Assembly (NCBI GenBank): GCA_033761835.1
Contig: JANRME010000304.1
Span: 1-64,000 of the forward strand
Direction of reading: 5' to 3'
Source of the DNA: JADJNW01 sp033761835
Lineage (GTDB): Bacteria > Bacteroidota > Bacteroidia > Chitinophagales > Saprospiraceae
Length of the DNA stretch: 64,000 bases
The notes below the pieces were generated by a model, which did not search any database, had not been told where the DNA came from, and saw nothing but the letters and a program-made list of their open reading frames with translations. Position 1 is the stretch's first letter. The number at the start of each line of letters is the position of its first letter. Made by a program: the position numbers and the translations under genes. Below are positions 52,230-60,505 of this stretch, in pieces.

Positions 52230-54710
52230 TTAATCCTCATCAATTGGCATCTGAATACCAATCATATAGCCAATATCCCATTTTCCAGCAGAGTTATGAG
52301 ACCATACAAGGTCAAAACGGAAGAGCCGGAAAACACCAAAACCAATATTATCAAGCCCTACACCCAATTCAAGATAATCCTTTTTTTCTTTAGTGTATAA
52401 AAATCCAGCTTTAAAAATTTCGCGCCAGCCGAGCTTACGAATCAAAGGAATTTTACCCAAAATCCACCCATCAAAATTATGCTGGAAATGCACTTGTAAA
52501 TAACTATCATTGGTGCTATGTTCATAATAAGGCAGTAAGAAAAAAGACGAAGCGTAGCGGTCGGGGCTGCCGATGAAGGTTTGATTGCCTAAAAAATGAC
52601 GGAAATCCATAAATTGTAAGGAATTGTGTGTGAGAAACTTACCGGCTTCTACTTGAAATTCCGAAGTGCCGACTACACCCAACGAAAGATCATTCTCAAG
52701 AATGCGAACCGACAACAAATCATAATTTACATCGCTCCCAAATGATCGGATGCCCTTTCGATATTGAATCCACAAGTCTGGAAGATCCGAGCCATAATTA
52801 AACTTCCGATCGGGATAAGATATATATTTTTGTTTGTAGCGCAATCTTAAGTTCGCAGTAAACGTGAGCGCTTCGCTCTGCTCAAAGGAAGGTACAAATT
52901 CGCTGCCCAGCGGATCGTTGGGTTCGTAGCTTTTTTCTTTATTTTTGTTCCAGCTAAAATCAGTGCGATTCACCAATGGCGTGCGTTGTGCGTATTCGAG
53001 TGCGGTCGTCAAAAACACGCCATTAAAAAATTCCCTTTGAAAATTGATACGCCCAAAGGCTTTGTCATACAACTTCATGTAATTCTCCTTTCCAATGAGC
53101 GAGTACAACGTATTAAGTGTTTTGCTAATGGGATTAGCGCCATTAAATTGGGTTGCATTAATGCCGCCAGATAGCCCAATCTGAGTGGAATGTTTTTGCT
53201 CGAAGCGATAATTCAAGCCGAGCGTACCGCGCAAACGCTTATCAGCGAAGCCATAATTAACCGAGCCTCGTGCCGACCACCAACGGGTACTGTTTTCATC
53301 AAATTCTCGGCGATAGGTGGCATTCAAATCGGCATTCCAGCCTTGTACCGTATTAAATTGCACTGTCGTTGCAGGCGAATTAATATTCAAATAGCGGCGT
53401 TCATAAGAATTCCGATAATCATATCCGAACAAAATATCAATCGGTTTGAACTTGTTGTTTTTCGCATCAATCGAGTCTAGATAAGGCTTGGATTCGCGTA
53501 TTTCCTGCAAACTATCTTTTCGAACGTAGTCCACCGTCTCTTCCTCTGTGAGCGGAATCGGACGAATCGTATCCCAGAATTCTAAAGGCTTTTCATTTGC
53601 ACCGTCATTTACTTTAAATACTTCATTGCCAAAAAAATTGGATGCAAAATTGGGTTCTAAATTATAATTACTATAAATTCCAGTAAATGTTCCACCCAAT
53701 CTAAAACCAAATAACCCTGCCCGAAAAGTAATCGCTTGACTAAAAATTCGATACATATCAGGCTGTTGTATAGGTACATACACTTGTTTAATCGAAAGCG
53801 AGTCCAATCCTGGTTGATTAATATTGGCTTGCAATAACAATAAATCTGCGCTTTGAATATTCCAAATATCTTCTGTAATATAAATGATACCTCGATAGAC
53901 AGGATCTTCATTTCGACGCGGGATTACTTCAATTTTGTTGACCAATCTTCCTTCGTCGTCCAAAAAAGTGCCAATCAGGCGATAGCGATAATATGCCAAG
54001 GCATTACCGGCGATAGGCGAGACGATTTGCCGGCTGAAATCCGCAGTATTTTCATATAAATTAAAATCCATATCCGAAGCGCGGTTGAAGCCAAAACCAT
54101 TATCATTGCCGCTCACTTTGGAGGATAACATTTCTTCTTTATACTCGTCGGGTTCTTGAAAATATAATTTAGACTGCGATTCAGACAAATAAACAATTCC
54201 CTGACGATTGGAATCGAGTGTGCCTCCAAGATCACCTAAATCTCTGCCAAAAAATTTCTCTGGAGCATCTAAGAATTTGATATTTCCTTTTATGTAAACA
54301 TCACAAGAATAAGCTTTTATAAGATCACGGAAATATTTACGCTTTTCAATTGCTTTGCGAATGACCGCGTAAGCTGGGTCTTCAGCATTAGCCTTTACAA
54401 CTACTTCGCCCAATTCAACGGGCTGTTCTTGCAATGTCACATCCAATAGGATTGGATCGTTTTTAATGCGAATTTGTGCGATAACTTGCTTAAAACCAAC
54501 ATATTGGAAAACTAAATTGTAATTGCCCGATTGTAATTCGAGGCGGTATTCCCCATTTACATTGCTAGTCGTACCGATAGAAGTGCCTTTGACGTACACG
54601 CTGGCGAAGGAAAGTGGCTCGCCTTCAGAGTCAGTGATTTTGCCACTGATTTGAGCGTTCAGATCAGCCCATAGCATCAGGAGGCTAAAAAAAAGTATCA
54701 GATGTTTCAT
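52230..54710 (-). CDS. DUF5686 / carboxypeptidase-regulatory-like outer-membrane protein
   Basis: 826 aa from the ATG at 54710 (signal peptide MKHLILFFSLLMLWADLNAQ). An N-terminal carboxypeptidase-regulatory-like domain of the SusC/TonB type ('ISGKITDSEGEPLSFASVYVKGTSIGTTSNVNGEYRLEL') is followed by the DUF5686 region ('AEDPAYAVIRKAIEKRKYFRD') and a long beta-strand-rich C-terminus that looks like an outer-membrane barrel ending in 'WDIGYMIGIQMPIDED'. No TonB plug domain is seen. Function unknown, common in Bacteroidota. A TAACTTTG -7 box lies just upstream. Confidence 0.85.
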   Translation of the reverse strand: MKHLILFFSLLMLWADLNAQISGKITDSEGEPLSFASVYVKGTSIGTTSNVNGEYRLELQSGNYNLVFQYVGFKQVIAQIRIKNDPILLDVTLQEQPVELGEVVVKANAEDPAYAVIRKAIEKRKYFRDLIKAYSCDVYIKGNIKFLDAPEKFFGRDLGDLGGTLDSNRQGIVYLSESQSKLYFQEPDEYKEEMLSSKVSGNDNGFGFNRASDMDFNLYENTADFSRQIVSPIAGNALAYYRYRLIGTFLDDEGRLVNKIEVIPRRNEDPVYRGIIYITEDIWNIQSADLLLLQANINQPGLDSLSIKQVYVPIQQPDMYRIFSQAITFRAGLFGFRLGGTFTGIYSNYNLEPNFASNFFGNEVFKVNDGANEKPLEFWDTIRPIPLTEEETVDYVRKDSLQEIRESKPYLDSIDAKNNKFKPIDILFGYDYRNSYERRYLNINSPATTVQFNTVQGWNADLNATYRREFDENSTRWWSARGSVNYGFADKRLRGTLGLNYRFEQKHSTQIGLSGGINATQFNGANPISKTLNTLYSLIGKENYMKLYDKAFGRINFQREFFNGVFLTTALEYAQRTPLVNRTDFSWNKNKEKSYEPNDPLGSEFVPSFEQSEALTFTANLRLRYKQKYISYPDRKFNYGSDLPDLWIQYRKGIRSFGSDVNYDLLSVRILENDLSLGVVGTSEFQVEAGKFLTHNSLQFMDFRHFLGNQTFIGSPDRYASSFFLLPYYEHSTNDSYLQVHFQHNFDGWILGKIPLIRKLGWREIFKAGFLYTKEKKDYLELGVGLDNIGFGVFRLFRFDLVWSHNSAGKWDIGYMIGIQMPIDED

Positions 54711-54743
54711 ACGTAGATGTTTGATGTAAAACAGGGTTTGGCG

Positions 54744-54751
54744 CAAAGTTA
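54744..54751 (-). promoter_or_regulatory. -7 promoter element of DUF5686 gene
   Basis: Minus-strand TAACTTTG matches TAnnTTTG, 33 bp before the ATG at 54710. Confidence 0.45.
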
Positions 54752-54882
54752 TTATGAAGAGTGGAAATAATGATTTAAGGTTGGTTTAAAAATAATTTAA
54801 AGATGTGTTAAAATAGAGATATAGGTTTACTGGCGTAAGGCGTAAAGACATATAAGTAATTCGCTATATTATGAATTTTTAA

Positions 54883-56448
54883 TCATCCCATCTTCTCTAA
54901 CAATCCTTCCCGTTTTGCAAATTTTTCCATTGCAATTTCTTGAATCGGGCGATTTTCAATTTTACTTTCTAACCAAGATATGATGTCCAGATAAAGAAAT
55001 GCTCGTTTTTCATAAGGGTCGTTTAGCAATTTAAGTAATTTTTCTTTCAAACTGATAAACTCTTGTTTCATTTCTGACTCACGCATTCGCGGTACGCGCC
55101 GCACAAAGCGGAATATTTCTTGCAAAACGGATTGCATTTGTTCCATCTTTGATAAAAAACGATACACTGATTTTACTTGATATTCAACTAATTGCGCGTT
55201 CCCTAACTCATAGTGCGCAATCAAATTGAGAATTCTGGCAAATGACTGAATATCTTCCCGATAATCTGGATTTTTTTGATTGATAATCATATTTAAATAT
55301 TCAATCGCATTTTTATTATCGCCGCTACCAAAATACAAGCAAGCGATACGATAATAAAATAGCATGACACGATGATTGTCCCAATTGTATTCGTCTTCAT
55401 CTATCAATTCTATTACTTTGGGAATCAGCTTAATACCTTCACTGAAAGTGCCTTCTATAAAATGTTTTTTGACGGTGTGATTGTATAAAAATAAATAATA
55501 AAGCCCTTCTATATTTTTATTTTGCGTTATATCATATTCGTCGGCAAAACTTTTTAATTCAATTAAAGTTTTTTCAAATTTTTGATAATATAATAAATTA
55601 AAAAGCACATTCAACAAATTATGAACCCCTTTGAGATACATCGGTACGTTGAGCAATTTCAACTCCGATTCCTCATGAAATAAGTCCACCCAACGCTGTG
55701 CGTACCGATAACTCATCGGAAAATCCTGTATCATGTGATAGTACCAAATATGCGCCTGACAATAATAAATTTTGCCATAAAAATCGAGCCGCTTGTAATC
55801 AATATCAGGTAATTTACTTTTAAAAAATTCTTTTACATAATTATGATCTTTTTCATTACGTGCAAAACCAACCTTGATGTACAATCCATACATCTGCAAG
55901 GCGAGGTTGGAAAAACGATTGGTTTCCGTTAGTATTTTGTTGATTTCCAGGGCTTCAGCAGTCAATTCCTCTGCTCGGCCTTCTATACTGCGGGTGATGT
56001 ACTGCGCTTCGATGTATTTTTCAAATTCAATGATTTCTAGAGCGATTGCATAAAACTTTCCTTTGATGGCTCGTGCTTTTGCTTTGTCTAAAATATCTAG
56101 ACTTTGACGATATAATCCCTTGTCGTACAATACTTTAGCGTGGTCAATCGATTCGCGTATCTGGAGATCTTCAACATGATTTCGATTCAATAATCTTAAA
56201 CTTGTGAGTAATTGTTTATATAAATGTGCCTTCAAATTAGAAAGTTGGGTCTTTTTAATCGCTGGCAGCTTCCGCAAAATCATATCTTCATCGTACTCTT
56301 TGTATTTGTCAAGCATATCAAACAATTGTAAAAACAAAATATCGTCCGATGCCTGATTGCGCCCTACAAACAGACGAAAATGCCTTTTTTCCGCTCGTGT
56401 CAGCGACTTAATTAATTGTATGAGGTCGTCGGTTTTTTGCTTAGGCAT
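54883..56448 (-). CDS. Helical repeat (TPR-like) cytosolic protein
   Basis: 521 aa with no signal peptide or membrane segment. Almost entirely alpha-helical, with TPR-like helix pairs ('LYRQSLDILDKAKARAIKGKFYAIALEIIEFEKYIEAQY', 'YYRIACLYFGSGDNKNAIEYLNMIINQK'). The N-terminal 'LIKSLTRAEKRHFRLFVGR' segment is one I recall from Bacteroidota proteins of unknown function. Possible scaffold; no partner is indicated by context. Confidence 0.7.
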   Translation of the reverse strand: MPKQKTDDLIQLIKSLTRAEKRHFRLFVGRNQASDDILFLQLFDMLDKYKEYDEDMILRKLPAIKKTQLSNLKAHLYKQLLTSLRLLNRNHVEDLQIRESIDHAKVLYDKGLYRQSLDILDKAKARAIKGKFYAIALEIIEFEKYIEAQYITRSIEGRAEELTAEALEINKILTETNRFSNLALQMYGLYIKVGFARNEKDHNYVKEFFKSKLPDIDYKRLDFYGKIYYCQAHIWYYHMIQDFPMSYRYAQRWVDLFHEESELKLLNVPMYLKGVHNLLNVLFNLLYYQKFEKTLIELKSFADEYDITQNKNIEGLYYLFLYNHTVKKHFIEGTFSEGIKLIPKVIELIDEDEYNWDNHRVMLFYYRIACLYFGSGDNKNAIEYLNMIINQKNPDYREDIQSFARILNLIAHYELGNAQLVEYQVKSVYRFLSKMEQMQSVLQEIFRFVRRVPRMRESEMKQEFISLKEKLLKLLNDPYEKRAFLYLDIISWLESKIENRPIQEIAMEKFAKREGLLEKMG

Positions 56449-56560
56449 TGTATTTGTAGTTTAATTAAAAACCTGATAGCCAAAATACTATGTAAAATTG
56501 CTTTTATTGTGATTTCGGATTATTTGTCTATTTTATTTTCCTTGCCAATTCTTGAACCAC

Positions 56561-56686
56561 TAACTTTGAATCAACAAACATAACATCTTTCTTAAGATCA
56601 AAGGTTAAATTTCATCAGTTCGAAGTTATTATAAACGATTTGAGTTCATTAAGTGGCGGCGCGCAAGAGCGCCGTTCTTTTTTTTT
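56561..56686 (+). ncRNA. Candidate small RNA upstream of recQ
   Basis: A TAACTTTG -7 box (56561-56568) has no ORF after it but is followed about 90 bp later by a strong terminator: CGGCGC (56657-56662) pairs with GCGCCG (56669-56674), then TTCTTTTTTTTT to 56686. Predicted transcript about 110 nt. No known RNA family recognised; the -33 TTG is at 16 bp rather than 19-21. Confidence 0.4.
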
Positions 56687-56728
56687 GGGAAAAGCAGGAA
56701 AGCGTTGTTTATCAACAGGCAAATTTGC

Positions 56729-56736
56729 TAAATTTG
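56729..56736 (+). promoter_or_regulatory. -7 promoter element of recQ
   Basis: TAAATTTG matches TAnnTTTG and ends 10 bp before the TTG start codon of recQ, implying a very short leader. Confidence 0.45.
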
Positions 56737-56746
56737 TTCAAAATTA

Positions 56747-58663
56747 TTGACAAAATTTGCTTTGATTGATACGCCGTTACATATTCTTAAAAAATACTGG
56801 GGTTATAATGCTTTCCGAGACTTGCAAGCCGACATCATCCAGTCGGTACTCGATGGCAAAGATACCCTGGCGCTGATGCCTACAGGCGGCGGTAAATCTA
56901 TCTGTTTTCAAGTGCCTGCGCTTTGCCAGGAAGGTATTTGCATTGTTATTTCTCCGCTTATTGCATTAATGAAAGATCAGGTACATAATCTGCGTCAACG
57001 TAATATTCCTGCTGCTGCTATTTATTCGGGGATGCATTCCATAGAAATGGACCGAATTTTTGATAATTGTGTTTATGGCAATACCAAGTTGCTTTACCTT
57101 TCACCAGAGCGTTTGGTTACGGATTTGGCCCGCGAACGCATTTCACGGATGCACGTCAATCTGCTGGCAGTGGACGAAGCACATTGTATCTCGCAGTGGG
57201 GTTATGATTTTCGTCCGTCTTATCTTGAAATTGTGAATATTCGTGAACTTGTTCCCAAAGCGCCGATTCTGGCTTTGACCGCTACCGCTACGCCCGAAGT
57301 AGTAGAAGATATTCAAGAAAAATTGCAATTCAAATCCAAGAATGTATTTCAAAAAAGCTTTGCCCGAAGCAATCTCGCTTATGTTGTATTGAATGAAGAG
57401 GGAAAAATGGAAAAATTACTGGATATTTTAAAAAAGGTGAAAGGCTCGGGTGTAGTTTATGTACGCAATCGACGTAAAACAAAGGAAATTGCTCAGTTTT
57501 TGGTACAAAAAGGAATTGCCGCTGATTTTTATCATGCCGGTTTACAGCCTGAAGAACGTTCGGAAAAACAAGACGCATGGATTGAAAATCAAACGCGTAT
57601 TATAGTGAGTACCAATGCTTTTGGGATGGGAATCGATAAGCCCGACGTGCGTGTAGTGGTACATTTGGAACTGCCTGATAGCCTCGAAGCATATTTCCAA
57701 GAAGCTGGGCGCGCGGGGCGCGATGGTAAAAAATCTTATGCTGTATTGTTATATAATCATAATGACCGCTTGAGTCTTGAGAAAAACTATGCATTGGCTT
57801 TCCCTGAAATAAATGAAATTCGACGTGTATATCATGCTTTAGGAAGTTATTATCAACTCGCTATTGGAGCAGGCGCTGGGGCGAGTTATGATTTTGATAT
57901 GATATCCTTTGGAAAAAATTTTCAATTAGAGCCTATCAGAACATTACACGCGCTCAAAACGCTGGAACAAGCCAGCTGGCTTACGCTTACTGAGGCTGTT
58001 TACACGCCTTCGAGTTTGCAGGTAAAGGTTTCCAAAGAAGAATTATACGATTATCAATTGCGACATCCTAAATATGATTTGATGCTCAAAGCCATTTTGC
58101 GCTCTTATCAGGGTTCTTTTAGTCATTTTGTAAATGTTCGTGAATCACAATTGGCTTCTTTTTTAAAAATTTCAATCGAGGAAGTTATAAAAACGCTAGA
58201 TTTATTACATAAAGATAATATCATTGAATATTTGCCGCAGACCGATCAACCGCAACTCACTTTCCTGCAAGATCGGGTTGACGCAAACGATTTGACAATT
58301 GACCACCAATTGTACGAATTTCGGCGCAAACGGCACTGGGAACGCATCCAAAAAGCGATTGCTTATGCCGAAGATCCAATTTGCAGGAGTCGCCAATTAT
58401 TGAATTATTTTGGTGAAAAAAATGATAAAGATTGTGGTATTTGTGATGTATGTCTTGGCAGAACCAAAGCTGATTTAAGTAATGCGGATTATGATGCGAT
58501 TAAAAATAAAATTCAAGAAAAGCTAAATGAAAATGTAATGCCCCTGGAGCAACTTATGAGTGGATTTTCATCTACTAGCCAGGAAAAAGTGCTACGTGTA
58601 TTGGAATACTTATTGGATGAAGGCTACGTTTTTCAGAATGGAAATGTTTTACAATGGAAATGA
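56747..58663 (+). CDS. recQ: ATP-dependent DNA helicase RecQ
   Basis: 638-aa 3'-5' SF2 helicase. Walker A 'LMPTGGGKSICFQ' (residues 43-55), DEAH box at 143-146 ('VDEAHCISQWGYDFRPSY', which includes the RecQ aromatic loop region) and motif VI 'YFQEAGRAGRDG'. The zinc-binding Cys set is in 'CRSRQLLNYFGEKNDKDCGICDVCLG'. The C-terminal part has a winged-helix-like end but no recognisable HRDC domain. There is no ATG near the N-terminus; TTG at 56747 is the likely start and fits the nearby -7 box. Confidence 0.93.
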   Translation: MTKFALIDTPLHILKKYWGYNAFRDLQADIIQSVLDGKDTLALMPTGGGKSICFQVPALCQEGICIVISPLIALMKDQVHNLRQRNIPAAAIYSGMHSIEMDRIFDNCVYGNTKLLYLSPERLVTDLARERISRMHVNLLAVDEAHCISQWGYDFRPSYLEIVNIRELVPKAPILALTATATPEVVEDIQEKLQFKSKNVFQKSFARSNLAYVVLNEEGKMEKLLDILKKVKGSGVVYVRNRRKTKEIAQFLVQKGIAADFYHAGLQPEERSEKQDAWIENQTRIIVSTNAFGMGIDKPDVRVVVHLELPDSLEAYFQEAGRAGRDGKKSYAVLLYNHNDRLSLEKNYALAFPEINEIRRVYHALGSYYQLAIGAGAGASYDFDMISFGKNFQLEPIRTLHALKTLEQASWLTLTEAVYTPSSLQVKVSKEELYDYQLRHPKYDLMLKAILRSYQGSFSHFVNVRESQLASFLKISIEEVIKTLDLLHKDNIIEYLPQTDQPQLTFLQDRVDANDLTIDHQLYEFRRKRHWERIQKAIAYAEDPICRSRQLLNYFGEKNDKDCGICDVCLGRTKADLSNADYDAIKNKIQEKLNENVMPLEQLMSGFSSTSQEKVLRVLEYLLDEGYVFQNGNVLQWK

Positions 58664-58684
58664 TTTAAATTTAATTCGCTTACT

Positions 58685-59359
58685 ATGATAAGGAAATTAA
58701 GCAAAATTGATTGGAGGTATGCACTTGGCGAAGTATTCCTTATTTTTCTGGGCATCAACCTAGCATTATGGTTTAATAATTTAAACGAAAATCGAAAAAC
58801 AAGAAGCCAGGAGATAGAAACGCTTAAAGAAATCAAATTGGGTTTACAGGCAGATTTAATAGATATTGTTACAAATATTGAAGGATTTGAAAATCGAACC
58901 AAGAGTTATGATCTATTGATTAAATATTTGATTAATAAAAAGCCAATGGATGATAGTCTTCGGATGTATCTTCCTTTTTTAAGCGGCTCTACGATGTTTG
59001 TTACCAACAGGACGCCCTACGAAACACTAAAATCACATGGATTTTGGTTAATAAGTAATGACAGTTTGCGCGCAGCCATTATGAAATATTATGATGTTTC
59101 TCAGGACTGGATGTTAATAAACGAGGATGGGTATTTACAACATTATACAATGAACATTAAACCTATTTTGGTCAAACACTTTGAGTTTAGAAAAGGGTTG
59201 CTGCCTTTTGATTTTGACGCTTTGTGCCAGGATAGAGAAGTGCTGCAAAATCTACTCTGGGCAAATTCATTAAATTATTTGCAACTTAATTTGTATAAAG
59301 ATATTAGAACAGAAGCCAATACTCTCATTCAAAAAATAGATAAAGAATTAGCTCGTTAA
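58685..59359 (+). CDS. DUF6090-type membrane-anchored protein
   Basis: 224 aa. One N-terminal transmembrane helix ('YALGEVFLIFLGINLALWFNNLNENRKTRSQEIETLKEIKLGLQADLIDI'), the pattern of the DUF6090 family of Bacteroidota, followed by a helical soluble part. Function unknown. It lies 21 bp after recQ and 3 bp before the glycosyltransferase gene, so all three may share a transcript. Confidence 0.7.
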   Translation: MIRKLSKIDWRYALGEVFLIFLGINLALWFNNLNENRKTRSQEIETLKEIKLGLQADLIDIVTNIEGFENRTKSYDLLIKYLINKKPMDDSLRMYLPFLSGSTMFVTNRTPYETLKSHGFWLISNDSLRAAIMKYYDVSQDWMLINEDGYLQHYTMNIKPILVKHFEFRKGLLPFDFDALCQDREVLQNLLWANSLNYLQLNLYKDIRTEANTLIQKIDKELAR

Positions 59360-59362
59360 GCT

Positions 59363-60463
59363 TTGGGAAAAAATATCATTTGTACCGTTACCAACGATCT
59401 TTCTTATGACCAACGCATGATTCGTATTTGTACAAGTCTTGCTCATGCTGGTTATAAAGTGCTGTTAATCGGGCGGTTGAAAAGAAATTCTGAGTCATTG
59501 ATAAATAAACCTTTTCAACAAAAACGCTTGAAATGCTGGTTTGAAAAAGGTAAGTTTTTTTATATTGAATATAATATTCGATTGCTTTTTTATTTACTTT
59601 TTGTAAAATTTGATGCGATTTGCGCAGTAGATTTAGATACCATTTTACCAGGATTATTTCTGAGTAAAATCCGTGGAAAGCCCTGTGTTTATGATGCGCA
59701 TGAGTATTTTACAGAAACGCCAGAAGTTGTGCGCCGCCCAATTATAAAATATATTTGGGAAATGATTGCCAAATTTGCCATTCCGCGCGTGGAGGTAGCA
59801 TACACGGTGGGGGAGGAGTTAGCAAAGATTTTTGAACAGCGATATAAAAAGAAATTTTGGGTCATTCGAAATGTACCATTTCGACAAGAAGGAATTGCAA
59901 ATCCAACTCGAAATATTATATTATATCAAGGTGTATTAAATGAAGGACGCGGTTTGGAACAAGCCATCGAAGCGATGCAAACGCTTGAAAATAGTGAACT
60001 TTGGCTGGCTGGCGAAGGCGATTTATCTGCATTTTTGCGACAAAAAGTTATTCATTTACAATTGGAAAATAAAGTAAAATTCTTGGGTTATTTACATCCA
60101 AAAGAGTTACATGAAACAACATTGCAAGCGAAAATAGGGCTTAATTTATTGGAAAACAGAGGCTTGAGTTATTATTATTCTTTAGCAAACAAAACATTTG
60201 ATTATATTCAGGCGGGCATCCCTTCCATTCATATGAATTTTCCGGAATATAATAAAATTAATGAAAAGCATGATGTTTTTTTACTAATTGAGGATTTGAA
60301 TATTCAAAGAATTATAACAGCCATTGAAAATTTAATCAAAAATAAGGATTTGTATAATGAATTGCGAGAAAATTGCCTGGAAGCTAAAAAAATCTTTGTT
60401 TGGGAGAAAGAAGAAGAAAAATTAATAGCGCTGTATAATAACCTGTTAAAGAATAAGCATTAG
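59363..60463 (+). CDS. GT4-type glycosyltransferase
   Basis: 366 aa, GT-B fold. N-terminal 'ICTVTNDLSYDQRMIRICTSLAHAGYKVLLIGR' and 'CVYDAHEYFTETPEV', C-terminal donor-binding 'LYQGVLNEGRGLEQAIEAMQTL', 'LWLAGEGDL' and 'IGLNLLENRGLSYYYSLANKTFDYIQAGIPSIHMNFPEYNKI' (the EX7E-like region with the first Glu kept). It starts with TTG three bases after the preceding stop; no ATG is available nearby. Probably cell-surface polysaccharide synthesis; acceptor and sugar are unknown. Confidence 0.85.
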   Translation: MGKNIICTVTNDLSYDQRMIRICTSLAHAGYKVLLIGRLKRNSESLINKPFQQKRLKCWFEKGKFFYIEYNIRLLFYLLFVKFDAICAVDLDTILPGLFLSKIRGKPCVYDAHEYFTETPEVVRRPIIKYIWEMIAKFAIPRVEVAYTVGEELAKIFEQRYKKKFWVIRNVPFRQEGIANPTRNIILYQGVLNEGRGLEQAIEAMQTLENSELWLAGEGDLSAFLRQKVIHLQLENKVKFLGYLHPKELHETTLQAKIGLNLLENRGLSYYYSLANKTFDYIQAGIPSIHMNFPEYNKINEKHDVFLLIEDLNIQRIITAIENLIKNKDLYNELRENCLEAKKIFVWEKEEEKLIALYNNLLKNKH

Positions 60464-60486
60464 GAAATTTGTAAATCTCCTAATGC
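60457..60486. terminator. Hairpin between convergent genes
   Basis: GCATTAGGAAATTT pairs with AAATCTCCTAATGC with one mismatch, overlapping the glycosyltransferase stop. Similar in sequence to the palindrome at 37020-37052. Confidence 0.6.
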
Positions 60487-60505
60487 TTGGCAATCAATTA
60501 TTTGA

